Source: Hyphomicrobiaceae bacterium
Lineage (GTDB): Bacteria; Pseudomonadota; Alphaproteobacteria; Rhizobiales; Hyphomicrobiaceae
Direction: 5' to 3'
NCBI GenBank assembly: GCA_022842785.1
Contig: JALHOW010000010.1
Coordinates: 95,224 to 127,350 of the forward strand
Length of the DNA: 32,127 bases
Made by a program: the position numbers and the translations under genes. This document shows, piece after piece, positions 8,279 through 16,371 of the stretch; the stretch's first letter is position 1; each line of letters begins with the position of its first letter. Under the pieces are notes generated by a model, which made no database searches, was not told the origin of the DNA, and saw only the letters and a list, made by a program, of their open reading frames with translations.

Positions 8279-9273
8279 TCTCGAGCGGTGCGCGCGAGCG
8301 TCACCGCGACCGTCGCCACGATATCGGCGACGCTGGCACCGCGCGAGAGATCGGAGACGGGTTTCGCAAAGCCCTGCAGGAAAGGTCCGATGGCCTGCGC
8401 GCCGGCGAGTTCCTGGGTCAGCTTGTAGCCGATGTTGCCGGAATCGAGATCCGGGAAGACGAGCACGTTGGCACGGCCCGCAACGGTGCTTTCGTCCTTT
8501 ACCTTCTTGGCTGCAACGGCGCTGGAAAGTGCCGCATCGGCCTGCAGCTCGCCGTCGATCATGAGTGCAGGCGCGCGCGATCTCACAAGCGCGAGTGCGG
8601 CGCGGACTTTGTCGACGCGCGGATGCGTAGCACTGCCATGCGTCGAGAATGACAGCATCGCGACGCGTGCGGGCACGCCGAGCAGTGTCTCTGCGCTCGC
8701 TGCCGAAGCGATGGCGATATCGGCCAGCTCTTCCGGTCCGGGATCGGCATTCACGGCGCAGTCGGCGAAAATGAGTGCGCGCTGTGCGGCGCCGGAGCGC
8801 TCCGGTATCATCATGAGAAAGTAGCTTGAGGGCGTGGCAATTCCGGGCGCGGGGCCGATGGTCATCAGACCGGCTTCGATGACGCGCCGGGTCGGATTGG
8901 CGACGCCGGCGACGAGCGCCTCGGCTCGCCCCACGGCAACGAGAGCCCCGCTGAAATAGAGTGGCTTCTTTACGAGGCGCGCAGCCGTCCGATCGTTCAT
9001 GCGCTCGCGGGTCGCAGCAACATGGGCGGCGAGTTCGGGGCCAGCGTCGTCGCGCTCCGGATCGAGTATAGAGATCGCGGCGTCGGTCGCACCCAGGGCT
9101 TCGAGTCCGGCTCGCGCAGCATTGATATCGTCCGCCAGCACCAGCGGGCGAGCGATGTCCCGGCGCGCGAGTTCAACGGCGGCGCGCAGGATGCGCTCAT
9201 CCTCGCCTTCGGGCAGGACCACGCGCAATCCGCGTCCCTTTACGGCCGCCATGCACGAGGCGATGATGTCCAT
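8275..9273 (-). CDS. pta: Phosphate acetyltransferase (phosphotransacetylase)
   Basis: A 332-aa protein matching the PTA_PTB domain end to end, so it is the short form without the N-terminal P-loop/DRTGG region of long Pta proteins. Motifs are [16 protein letters not shown] near the N-terminus, [16 protein letters not shown], the segment [10 protein letters not shown], and the C-terminal [17 protein letters not shown] plus [15 protein letters not shown], all characteristic of acetyl-CoA:phosphate acetyltransferase. It interconverts acetyl-CoA and acetyl phosphate. The start is the ATG of MDIIASC, preceded by GAGGAG; a longer frame to 9375 would run into the citrate synthase promoter region. 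There is no ackA beside it. It is divergent from a citrate synthase, so both genes act on acetyl-CoA. Confidence 0.9.
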   Translation of the reverse strand: MDIIASCMAAVKGRGLRVVLPEGEDERILRAAVELARRDIARPLVLADDINAARAGLEALGATDAAISILDPERDDAGPELAAHVAATRERMNDRTAARLVKKPLYFSGALVAVGRAEALVAGVANPTRRVIEAGLMTIGPAPGIATPSSYFLMMIPERSGAAQRALIFADCAVNADPGPEELADIAIASAASAETLLGVPARVAMLSFSTHGSATHPRVDKVRAALALVRSRAPALMIDGELQADAALSSAVAAKKVKDESTVAGRANVLVFPDLDSGNIGYKLTQELAGAQAIGPFLQGFAKPVSDLSRGASVADIVATVAVTLARTARD

Positions 9274-9395
9274 GCGCGTCTCCTCGGACCGCCCTGCGAA
9301 ACTGGGCTCGAATCTCGAATGCTCTTGTAGGCGATGGCAGGAATGGTGCAAGTACCGGTCCGGGATGTGATACAAAACGGCTCGGGAGACAGACC

Positions 9396-10541
9396 ATGAC
9401 CGAACCAGTGAACGAGCCCCGCATCTACCGGGGTCTCAAGGACGTTTACTTCGAGCGTTCGGGCACGACGTTCATCGACGGCAAGGCCGGGGAGCTGCGT
9501 TATCGCGGTTATTCGATCCACGATCTCGCGGCTCATTCCTGCTTCGAGGAGACGGCCTATCTGCTCGTGCATGGCGAGCTGCCGACCGCTGCGGAGCTCG
9601 GAGCTTTCGACGCCGAGCTGAAGTCCGCGCGCTCCCTGCCGAACGAGCTTCTCGATGTGATCCGCCTCGTGCAACATGCCCATCCGATGGACGTGCTGCG
9701 GACTGCGGTCTCCGCGCTCGCGGCCTTCGATCCCGAGACGGCGGATACGTCGCGCTCGGCCACGATTCGCAAAGGCGTGCGGCTCTCCTCACAAGTGCCC
9801 ATGATCGTTGCGGCGCACGAGCGCATCCGGAATGGTCTCGCGCCGCTGGCGCCTGATCCCGCGCTAGGCCATGCCGCGAACTTCCTTTGGCTGCTCAAAG
9901 GCGAGAAGCCGTCAGCCGATGCGGCGAAGCTGCTCGATACGGATCTCGTGCTGCACGCCGAGCACGGCTCGAATGCGTCCTCGTTCACGGCGCGCGTGGT
10001 TATCGGCACGGACGCCAACATTCATGCGGCGATCACGTCTGCCATCGCCGCGCTCTCGGGGCCCGCGCACGGTGGCGCCGCCGAGGATGTCATGCGCATG
10101 GCGGAAGAGATCGGTGATCCCGCCAATACGGCGGCCTTTGTGAAAGCCAAGCGCGCCGCCAAGGAGCCCATTACCGGCTTCGGCCATCGCGTCTATCGCG
10201 CGGAAGATCCGCGCGCGCGTCACATGCGCGAAGGCGTGAAGCGGCTGTCGAAGGAAATGGGCGAGCCCAAGTGGTATGAGATCCTCGAGTCGGTCGTCGC
10301 CGAGATGAAGCCGTATGCGCGGCACGGCGTGAACGTGAACGTCGACTTCTATTCGGGCGTGATCTACTACCTGCACAAAATTCCGAAGGACCTGTTCGTG
10401 CCGATCTTCGCTGTCGGCCGCGTGCCGGGCTGGACGGTGCAGGTCCTCGAGCAGCTCGACAACAACATTCTCATACGACCGTTGACGCTCTACACGGGGC
10501 CGGAGGCGCGGCCTTACGTGCCGATCGACGCGCGTGGATAA
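9396..10541 (+). CDS. Citrate synthase-family protein (citrate or 2-methylcitrate synthase)
   Basis: A 381-aa protein with the complete citrate synthase active site: His225 in [12 protein letters not shown], His264 in the signature [14 protein letters not shown], and Asp317 in [10 protein letters not shown]. The C-terminus binds CoA ([13 protein letters not shown]). It lacks the N-terminal extension of the hexameric NADH-regulated type. The length and GYSIHDLA start are shared by short dimeric citrate synthases and methylcitrate synthases. No prpB or prpD lies nearby, so citrate synthase activity, possibly a second isozyme, is the simpler reading. GGGAG precedes the ATG by eight bases. It is divergent from pta across about 120 bp and followed by a shared hairpin. 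Confidence 0.88.
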   Translation: MTEPVNEPRIYRGLKDVYFERSGTTFIDGKAGELRYRGYSIHDLAAHSCFEETAYLLVHGELPTAAELGAFDAELKSARSLPNELLDVIRLVQHAHPMDVLRTAVSALAAFDPETADTSRSATIRKGVRLSSQVPMIVAAHERIRNGLAPLAPDPALGHAANFLWLLKGEKPSADAAKLLDTDLVLHAEHGSNASSFTARVVIGTDANIHAAITSAIAALSGPAHGGAAEDVMRMAEEIGDPANTAAFVKAKRAAKEPITGFGHRVYRAEDPRARHMREGVKRLSKEMGEPKWYEILESVVAEMKPYARHGVNVNVDFYSGVIYYLHKIPKDLFVPIFAVGRVPGWTVQVLEQLDNNILIRPLTLYTGPEARPYVPIDARG

Positions 10542-10559
10542 ACAGCCGCCCTAACGAAA

Positions 10560-10585
10560 AAAGGCCAGCCCTGCGGCTGGCCTTT
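10560..10585 (-). terminator. Bidirectional rho-independent terminator
   Basis: Perfect 11-bp stem AAAGGCCAGCC / GGCTGGCCTTT with loop CTGC, between the convergent citrate synthase and the Gly/Arg/Tyr-rich protein gene. On the minus strand it is followed by a run of U (from the AACGAAAAAA on the plus strand), the stronger direction. On the plus strand it is followed by CTCGTT. Confidence 0.8.
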
Positions 10586-10608
10586 CTCGTTGAGCTCATT
10601 CGAAGCTC

Positions 10609-11091
10609 TTACCAGCGGCAATCGTAGTAGCGATTGCGCCAGTAGCGGCTGCCCGTGCGCTGCCACTTGCGATAGTAGTAGCCGCAGCCGCGGTAGTAGG
10701 AGCCGCCGTAGTAGCCGGCGCCATAGAAGAACGGAATGCCGGCACCGATGATGACGCTGCGGCGCCACCCGTGACGGTGCCGTCGCCCGCCGTAGTAGGC
10801 GTAGTGACGGCCATAGCCACGACCACCGCCGTAGTGGCGACGGCTGCTGAACCGGCGACCACTAGAGAAGCCGCCGCGATAGACACTGCGGCCGCCTCTG
10901 AAGCTGTGGCCGCGGAAGCTGCGACCCCCACGGTAGCCGCCGCCACCGCGCCGCCTGACCTGCTCCACCGCGCTTTCCGGTGTAGCGATCTTCGGCGCGA
11001 TCGACGGTGCCGCATTCGTTGTGGTCGCCTGCCCGGGCATTAGCATGAGCCCCGCAGCGGCGACTGCCGACAATGCGAGAGTTCTGAACAT
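10609..11091 (-). CDS. Secreted Gly/Arg/Tyr-rich protein of unknown function
   Basis: A 160-aa protein with a Sec signal peptide (MFRTLALSAVAAAGLMLMPGQA; cleavage probably near residue 22-28). A strongly basic, low-complexity middle of RGG and SFRG-type repeats (about 46-112) follows. Next comes a hydrophobic glycine patch (SVIIGAGIPFFYGAGYYGG), which may form a glycine-zipper-like membrane segment. The C-terminus is aromatic and conserved, CGYYYRKWQRTGSRYWRNRYYDC, with two Cys that could pair. Proteins ending in this RYW-x-RYYDC pattern are common and uncharacterised in Rhizobiales. GGAGGAG lies ahead of the ATG. The upstream 175 bp hold a nested palindrome at 11179-11218 that may be an operator. 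Confidence 0.75.
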   Translation of the reverse strand: MFRTLALSAVAAAGLMLMPGQATTTNAAPSIAPKIATPESAVEQVRRRGGGGYRGGRSFRGHSFRGGRSVYRGGFSSGRRFSSRRHYGGGRGYGRHYAYYGGRRHRHGWRRSVIIGAGIPFFYGAGYYGGSYYRGCGYYYRKWQRTGSRYWRNRYYDCRW

Positions 11092-11178
11092 CAGAATGCT
11101 CCTCCGAACTTGTCCAAGATTAACCCGGCGTAAGGCGGAAACTCGTCGTTTGTGTGATTAGTTGCAAGTCCAGTGCGC

Positions 11179-11218
11179 AATATTCGCGATGAACACTTAT
11201 TCATGTCCTGAGAATATT
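11179..11218. promoter_or_regulatory. Nested palindrome upstream of the secreted-protein gene, possible operator
   Basis: Outer AATATT at 11179-11184 and 11213-11218 enclose the inner inverted pair ATGAA (11189-11193) and TTCAT (11200-11204). It lies 88 bp upstream of the gene starting at 11091 and 48 bp past the end of the transporter cluster. The site is AT-rich in a GC-rich genome, so it may be a regulator site or part of the promoter. No known regulator consensus was recognised. Confidence 0.3.
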
Positions 11219-11265
11219 GGCCTTCTTGCAGAATGTCTGATGCATTTTCTGTTGGCGTTGTTGCT

Positions 11266-11982
11266 CTAGTGCGCCAGCCGTGTTCCGAAATACACGTCTG
11301 CAAGGCTCCGGTCGCGGCGCATGTCGCTTGTCGCTGCGTCCGCGACGAGGCGTCCTTCGGCCAGCAGAAGGGAGCGCGGACAGAGGGCCTCAACGGCCGC
11401 GACCTGGTGCTCGATGAGCAGGATTGCCGTATCGGGGCCGAATGCACGGCTAATGAGCGCGACGACTTGATCGGACTCTGCCTGTGACAGGCCGCCCGTC
11501 GGCTCGTCGGCGAGCAGGAGCCGCGGTCGCTGCGCGACAGCACGGGCAATCTCGAGGCGGCGCTGATCGTAGAAGCCGAGGTCGCCGGCAAGGATATCGC
11601 GCTGCGCGCTGAGGCCTGCGACATCGAGGGCGGCGAGCGCGGCCTCCCGTGCATCGTGGGATCCTGCCGCTGCCGTCCCCGCGATTGGCAGAACATTGTC
11701 GAGCACGCTCAGGCGATGAAAAAGGCGCACGCTCTGGAAAGTGCGTGCGACGCCGGCCGCGGCAATCTGGTGTGGCGCCAGACCTGAGATCGCCCGCCCA
11801 TCGAGACGAATGGTGCCGCCAGCAATGGCGACGAGCCCGGAGATGGCATTGAAGAGCGTGGTCTTGCCCGAGCCATTAGGGCCGAGCACACCGATGCGTG
11901 CGCCTGCCGGAATGCTGATCGTGAGGCCGGCCAGGGCCTCGACGCCGTCGAAGCGGACCTTGAGGCCATCAATCTCCAGCAT
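11266..11982 (-). CDS. Branched-chain amino acid-type ABC transporter ATPase, LivG-like (second set)
   Basis: A 238-aa ABC ATPase. Walker A is GPNGSGKT near residue 34, the Q-loop lies in TFQSVRLFHRLSV, Walker B is LLLADEPTGGL, and the switch is IEHQ. The signature region reads LGFYDQRRLEIARA, with Tyr where the second Gly of LSGGQ (Gly in LivG-type LxFGxQ) is expected. ATP hydrolysis at the site formed by this motif could be altered. The ATG at 11982 has GGAGG seven bases upstream and is preferred to the GTG at 11985. It overlaps the preceding permease gene by 14 bp, so the two are translationally coupled. It is the last gene of the cluster; no terminator is evident. Confidence 0.85.
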   Translation of the reverse strand: MLEIDGLKVRFDGVEALAGLTISIPAGARIGVLGPNGSGKTTLFNAISGLVAIAGGTIRLDGRAISGLAPHQIAAAGVARTFQSVRLFHRLSVLDNVLPIAGTAAAGSHDAREAALAALDVAGLSAQRDILAGDLGFYDQRRLEIARAVAQRPRLLLADEPTGGLSQAESDQVVALISRAFGPDTAILLIEHQVAAVEALCPRSLLLAEGRLVADAATSDMRRDRSLADVYFGTRLAH

Positions 11983-12877
11983 CACGCCGCCTCCGCAATG
12001 CGCGCCGGATGCGGCTGACCGCGACCTCGTCCAGAAGTCCTCGCGGACGCACGATCAGCAGCACCGCTACGAGCCCGCCAAATACGATCATGCGATAGCC
12101 GTGGAAGATCCGTGTCGATTCGAGCAGCCCGATATCGATGAGCACGCCAAGTATCGGGCCGAAGGCCGTGCCGAGCCCACCGATCAGGCCATAAGCCAGC
12201 GCGTGGACCCCGAGCATGATGTCGAAGCTCTTGGGCTCGACATACGTCATGAGATGCGCGTAGAGGCCGCCGCCGAGCCCGGCGACCGCGCCTGCCGCGA
12301 GCGCCGCGATCATGCGCACGCTCATGACGTTGATGCCGTGGACTTCCGCCAACAATGGATCTTCGCCGATCTGCCGCAACATCCGGCCCGCACGCGTACG
12401 CTCGATGATGCAAAGGATGGCGAGCACAGTCGCGAGCAGCGCGTAAACGATCAGGCACGTTTCCAGCGGCGAGAACTCATTGGCGAAGAAATAGCGGATG
12501 TCGCGGAAGCCATCGACGCCGTCAGGTCCGCTCTCGATGCCGCCGATGTCGCGGCGATAGACGAAGAGCTCGGCGGCAATGCGCATGATCTCCGCAAAGG
12601 CCAGCGTCGCCATGGCAAAATAGATGCCACTCAGGCGGAGTGTCGCGAGGCCGACGAGACCCGCCGCTGCGCCTGCCGCCAGCGATCCAAAGAGAAGCGC
12701 TCCCGCGAGCGGCCATTGCCACATGACTGTCGCTATGCCGGCGACGTAGGCGCCGATGCCGAAGTAGGCCTGCTGTCCGAATGAGATCTGACCCGAAAGC
12801 AGCAGGATGTAGGCCGACAGAGCGACGAATGAGACCATCCCGATATTGCTGAGGATCGTGATCAGATAGCCATCCAT
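11969..12877 (-). CDS. Branched-chain amino acid-type ABC permease, LivM-like (second set)
   Basis: A 302-aa polytopic inner-membrane permease starting MDGYLITILSNIG, with GGAGG seven bases before the ATG. The LivM core is clear: ALSAYILLLSGQISFGQQAYFGIGAYVAG near the N-terminus, the cytoplasmic coupling-loop region IERTRAGRMLRQIGEDPLLAEVHGIN, and GLGGGLYAHLMTYVEP. The C-terminus ends in an Arg-rich tail (RRALRRRRDAGD). A longer open frame upstream to 13549 is antisense or out-of-frame to the LivH-like gene and is not used. It follows that gene by 17 bp. Substrate is unknown. Confidence 0.87.
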   Translation of the reverse strand: MDGYLITILSNIGMVSFVALSAYILLLSGQISFGQQAYFGIGAYVAGIATVMWQWPLAGALLFGSLAAGAAAGLVGLATLRLSGIYFAMATLAFAEIMRIAAELFVYRRDIGGIESGPDGVDGFRDIRYFFANEFSPLETCLIVYALLATVLAILCIIERTRAGRMLRQIGEDPLLAEVHGINVMSVRMIAALAAGAVAGLGGGLYAHLMTYVEPKSFDIMLGVHALAYGLIGGLGTAFGPILGVLIDIGLLESTRIFHGYRMIVFGGLVAVLLIVRPRGLLDEVAVSRIRRALRRRRDAGD

Positions 12878-12894
12878 CGATCGACCTCCGCCGA

Positions 12895-13800
12895 TCAGAC
12901 CCGTCGGCCGACCGCCATCGTGCGGTCGAGTGCCTTCGACCCCATCAGGCCACCGGGCCAGAAGGCGAGGAGCACGAAGAGCAGGCCCCAGGCGACCATG
13001 TCGCGCACTTGCGGACCAAGGAACCATTGCGCGTGCGCCTCGAGCACGCCAAGCAGCAGCCCGCCGGCAATGGCGCCCTTCACCGATCCGAGACCGCCGA
13101 GCATCATCGCGACGAGGCCCTTGGTGGTTGCCCACATCCCGATCATGGCTGTCACCTGCGCATCTGTCGCGGCAATGAGAAAGCCGGCGAGGCCGCCGAC
13201 GGCCGAGGCGAGCACGAACGTCAACATCATCACGCGCTGGACATGAATGCCGACGATCGCCGCTGCCCGCGGCTGGTCGATCACGGCGCGAATGGCGAGA
13301 CCGAAGCGCGTGCGCGCGAGAAAGTAGGTGACGGCACCAGCGATCAGCAGCGTCGCGGCGAGCATGACAAGGTGATCTGCACGAAGCAGCAGCGGCCCGA
13401 TCTGCAGCGGAGGTGCCGAGAGAAGTGGCGGGAAGGGGTTCATGTGCCGCGGCAGCAAGTGCATGGCCGCTTCCTCGATCTGCATCCAGAGCGCGAAGCT
13501 CGCGACCATGGAGGCTGTGCGTGCCGCCTCGCCGAATGGGCGGAAGCACAGTCGCTCGACATAGAGGCCGACGACTGCGGCGCCGATGACCACGATCGCG
13601 AGGATGACGAGGATCGGCGCACCGAACGAGATGAACGCGGCCGTGCCGAGGTAGACGCCGGCCATGATCGTTGGCCCATAGGCGAGATTGAGCCGCCGCA
13701 TGACGCCGAAGATCAAGGTGAAGCCGATCGCGAGCAGCGCGTAGGAGGAGCCGATCATCAGCCCATCGAGCGTGTTCTGGGCGAGATCGACCGCCGCCAT
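12895..13800 (-). CDS. Branched-chain amino acid-type ABC permease, LivH-like (second set)
   Basis: A 301-aa permease with the LivH hallmark N-terminus: TLDGLMIGSSYALLAIGFTLIFGVMRRLNLAYG. It also has the coupling region RTRFGLAIRAVIDQPRAAAIVGIHV and a C-terminal FWPGGLMG. It has about eight hydrophobic segments. Its start lies one base beyond the livF stop, so translation is likely coupled. It pairs with the LivM-like protein that follows to form the heterodimeric membrane channel. Confidence 0.87.
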   Translation of the reverse strand: MAAVDLAQNTLDGLMIGSSYALLAIGFTLIFGVMRRLNLAYGPTIMAGVYLGTAAFISFGAPILVILAIVVIGAAVVGLYVERLCFRPFGEAARTASMVASFALWMQIEEAAMHLLPRHMNPFPPLLSAPPLQIGPLLLRADHLVMLAATLLIAGAVTYFLARTRFGLAIRAVIDQPRAAAIVGIHVQRVMMLTFVLASAVGGLAGFLIAATDAQVTAMIGMWATTKGLVAMMLGGLGSVKGAIAGGLLLGVLEAHAQWFLGPQVRDMVAWGLLFVLLAFWPGGLMGSKALDRTMAVGRRV

Positions 13801-13801
13801 G

Positions 13802-14521
13802 TCACCTCTTCTCGCGGCTGGTGCCGAGGTACGCGCGCTGGATCACCTCGTCCTCAGCAAGCTTGCCGGGTTCGCCCGAGAACGTCACGCGCCCCTGCTC
13901 CATGAGGTAGAAGTGATGAGCGACCTTCAGCGCCATATGCACGTTCTGCTCGACGAGGAAAATCGTGACGCCGTCCTTGTTGAGCTCGCCGACAATGCGG
14001 AAGATTTCTTCGACAATAAGCGGTGCGAGGCCGAGTGACGGCTCGTCCATGAGCAGGATGCGTGGCCGGCTCATCAGCGCCCGTGCGACGGCGAGCATCT
14101 GTTGTTCGCCGCCCGATAGCGTGCCGGCGAGTTGTGCGCGCCGCTCCTTGAGGCGCGGGAAGCGCGTGTACATGCGCTCGATGTCGACAGCGACCTCGGC
14201 ACTGTCGCGGCGCTGGTAGGCGCCGGCGTCGAGGTTTTCGGCGACCGACATCTGCGGAAAAACAAGGCGGTTCTCGGGGACGAGCGCGAGGCCGCGCGCG
14301 ACAATGGCCGCAGGCGACTGCCCGGTGATGTCGTCGCCCGCGAGCTTGATCGTGCCGCGGCGCGGCTTCAGCACGCCGGCAACGGAGTACATCAGTGTCG
14401 TCTTGCCTGCGCCGTTGGGGCCGAGCAGACACGTGATGCGCCCTTCCGCGGCGTTGAGAGTGACGCCTTTCAGCGCCTCGATCTTGCCGTAGGAAGTGAC
14501 GATATCCTGGACGTCGAGCAT
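13802..14521 (-). CDS. livF: Branched-chain amino acid-type ABC transporter ATPase, LivF-like
   Basis: A 239-aa ABC ATPase with Walker A GPNGAGKT (34-41), Q-loop in PENRLVFPQMSV, canonical signature LSGGEQQMLAVARA, Walker B ILLMDEPSLGLAP and the switch VEQN. The form (VPENRLVFPQMSVAENL, LGLAPLIVEEIF) is that of LivF. It is the only LivF in an eight-gene cluster with two LivG-type ATPases, so it may serve both sets. The ATG stands four bases from a palindromic element that occupies the upstream gap, and no Shine-Dalgarno sequence is visible between them. Confidence 0.88.
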   Translation of the reverse strand: MLDVQDIVTSYGKIEALKGVTLNAAEGRITCLLGPNGAGKTTLMYSVAGVLKPRRGTIKLAGDDITGQSPAAIVARGLALVPENRLVFPQMSVAENLDAGAYQRRDSAEVAVDIERMYTRFPRLKERRAQLAGTLSGGEQQMLAVARALMSRPRILLMDEPSLGLAPLIVEEIFRIVGELNKDGVTIFLVEQNVHMALKVAHHFYLMEQGRVTFSGEPGKLAEDEVIQRAYLGTSREKR

Positions 14522-14525
14522 CAGC

Positions 14526-14603
14526 CTAGTGTCCCGATTCCGAAGTTCGCCCGACCTTGATGCTAGTGTACCGAGCGAACTTCGGAATCAAAAGGGACAC
14601 TAG
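14526..14603. repeat. Palindromic element 1 between livG and livF
   Basis: The left arm 14526-14550 and the right arm 14575-14603 are perfect reverse complements over 25 bp, apart from four extra A at about 14590-14593 in the right arm. The arms begin CTAGTGTCCC and end CGAAGTTCGC. The 24-base spacer carries another CTAGTGT (14563-14569). The element would form a very stable mRNA hairpin. No terminator U-run is present, and it carries no open frame. Confidence 0.85.
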
Positions 14604-14606
14604 CAG

Positions 14607-14705
14607 TCTAGAGTTGCTCGTGTGATTCAGAGCGAGAAATTCGCTCGATAATGTGCGGCTTGATCTGGCGAATTTCTCGATCATCACACGATTGCCTCTT
14701 CTAGA
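14607..14705. repeat. Palindromic element 2 between livG and livF
   Basis: Imperfect inverted repeat bounded by TCTAGA at both ends (14607-14612 and 14700-14705). The inner arms are 14618-14644 and 14668-14691, matching over TCGTGTGAT and CGAGAAATTCGC with a few bulged bases between. The arms share the spaced pattern GTGT-N3-GAT...CGA...TTCGC with element 1, which suggests one repeat family. It ends four bases before the livG stop codon. Confidence 0.75.
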
Positions 14706-14708
14706 ATT

Positions 14709-15455
14709 TCACCCGGCCGTGCCGAGGTAGGCCTCTCGCACTGCCGGATGTGCCTGCACTTCAGCCGGCGTGCCTTCCGCGATCTTCTGGCCGAAGTTGA
14801 GCACCGCGATCCGGTCGGCGATGGCCATGATCAGCTCCATGTGGTGCTCGATCAGCAGAACAGTGATGCCGCTGTCACGGATCTGACGGATGCGGTCATC
14901 GAGTGCGCCGATCTCCTCGGGGTTCATGCCGGCGGCAGGCTCGTCGAGAAGCAGGAGCTTGGGCTCGGCAGCGAGCGCGCGCGCCAGCTCGAGGCGGCGC
15001 TGTTCGCCGAAGGCCAGATTGGCGGCAAGCTCGTCAGCTTTGTCGGCGAGGCCTGAAAACTCCAGCGCGCGCGTGATGCGTGCACGTGCCCCGCGATCGC
15101 CGCCCATCCAGCGCGAGAAGAAGTTCGTGCGCTCGCGCTGTGCCCGCGCGTTCTCGGCCACCCACAGGTTCTGCCAGACCGTGAGCTGACCGAACAGGCG
15201 GATGTTCTGGAACGTACGGGCAATGCCGCTGCTGAGCCGCACGTGCGTCGGCAGGCGCGTGATCTCCTCGCCGGCGAGCGTGATACTGCCGTGCGTTACA
15301 TCGAGCAGGCCGGTGATCAGATTGACGGTCGTGCTCTTGCCCGATCCATTAGGGCCGATGAGGCCGAAGATCTGGCCGGGCTCGATCTTGAGATTGAGGC
15401 TGTCGACAGCGCGGACGCCGCCGAAATGCTTGGAGAGGTTAGCCAGTTCGAGCAT
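14709..15455 (-). CDS. livG: Branched-chain amino acid-type ABC transporter ATPase, LivG-like (first set)
   Basis: A 248-aa ABC ATPase. It has Walker A GPNGSGKST near residue 35, the LivG-type TFQNIRLFGQLTVWQNL, signature LAFGEQRRLELARA, Walker B LLLLDEPAAGMNP and the switch IEHHM. DEPAAGMNP is the classic LivG form. It follows the LivM-like gene by three bases. The downstream gap to livF is filled by two palindromic elements, so the H-M-G and F-H-M-G parts are probably on one transcript unless those hairpins reduce it. Confidence 0.9.
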   Translation of the reverse strand: MLELANLSKHFGGVRAVDSLNLKIEPGQIFGLIGPNGSGKSTTVNLITGLLDVTHGSITLAGEEITRLPTHVRLSSGIARTFQNIRLFGQLTVWQNLWVAENARAQRERTNFFSRWMGGDRGARARITRALEFSGLADKADELAANLAFGEQRRLELARALAAEPKLLLLDEPAAGMNPEEIGALDDRIRQIRDSGITVLLIEHHMELIMAIADRIAVLNFGQKIAEGTPAEVQAHPAVREAYLGTAG

Positions 15456-15458
15456 GGC

Positions 15459-16358
15459 TCACCCCTCCTTCCGGCCGAAGAGGCGTCGTAACGAGGCCAT
15501 GGTCCGCGCGTCGAGCAGCCCGCTCGGTCGGATGTTCATCACGAGCACGATGAGGGCACCGAACAGGAGATTGCGCCAGTCACCGAGAAAGCGGAGCCCC
15601 TCGACAAGAAAACCCTGGATGAAGATCACGGCGGCAACCGTGCCGAATACGCTCGAGAGACCACCGAGAATTGGATAGGCAATGGCGAACGTCGCGAGCA
15701 GGATGGTGAAGTTCGATTGCTCGATGTGCGTGGTGTAGTGCGCGTAGAGGCCGCCCGCGATGCCGGCAATGGCACCACCCGCAGTCATGGCCGATACCTT
15801 GACGGCAGTCAGGTTGATGCCGCAGCTCTGCGCGGCGATTTCGTCCTCGCCGACAGCGCGCAGCACGGCGCCGGCGCGCGAACGGTCCATCCACCAGAGC
15901 GCGGCCATGACGAGCGCCACCACGGTCCAGATGAAGACGGCGACATGGAGCGTCGTCCATCCGTTCTCGGGGAAGTAGCGGATCTGGCGAAAGCCTTCGC
16001 CGCCGAGCGGGCCGACCTGAAGGTTCCCGCGCGAGATCTGGTAGTCGAAGTTGAAGAAGAAGAGACGGACGATTTCCGTAAAGGCGATCGTCGCAACGAC
16101 CAGCATGAGACCGTGCACGCGTAGTGCAGGAAAGCCGACGAGACACGCCGTTATGCCGGCCACAAGAGAGGCGACAACGAGCGCCGCGATCAGCGGCCAA
16201 CCGGCGAGTACCGTGAGCATGGCGGCAACGTAGGCGCCGATGGCCATGAAGCCCGCTTGCGCGAGCGAGACCTGACCGGTTTGCAGCACGACATAGGCCG
16301 AGAGACCGAGCAGCGTGTGCACGCCCATGATCTGAAGGAGGCCGAGATAGAAATCCAT
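15459..16358 (-). CDS. livM: Branched-chain amino acid-type ABC permease, LivM-like (first set)
   Basis: A 299-aa permease starting MDFYLGLLQIMGVHTLLGLSAYVVLQTGQ. The conserved SLAQAGFMAIGAYVAAML region, the coupling loop MDRSRAGAVLRAVGEDEIAAQSCGIN and IAGIAGGLYAHYTTHIEQ identify LivM. It has about eight to nine membrane helices. It is related to but clearly diverged from the LivM-like protein at 11969-12877, so the two sets are not a recent duplication. It lies 13 bp after the LivH-like gene. Confidence 0.88.
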   Translation of the reverse strand: MDFYLGLLQIMGVHTLLGLSAYVVLQTGQVSLAQAGFMAIGAYVAAMLTVLAGWPLIAALVVASLVAGITACLVGFPALRVHGLMLVVATIAFTEIVRLFFFNFDYQISRGNLQVGPLGGEGFRQIRYFPENGWTTLHVAVFIWTVVALVMAALWWMDRSRAGAVLRAVGEDEIAAQSCGINLTAVKVSAMTAGGAIAGIAGGLYAHYTTHIEQSNFTILLATFAIAYPILGGLSSVFGTVAAVIFIQGFLVEGLRFLGDWRNLLFGALIVLVMNIRPSGLLDARTMASLRRLFGRKEG

Positions 16359-16371
16359 TGCCAGCCTCGCC

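Noticed and set aside
11741-12784. Plus-strand open frames across the liv cluster, such as 11741-12784 and 13009-13905
   Set aside because: Antisense to permease and ATPase genes with clear motifs and tight spacing on the minus strand.
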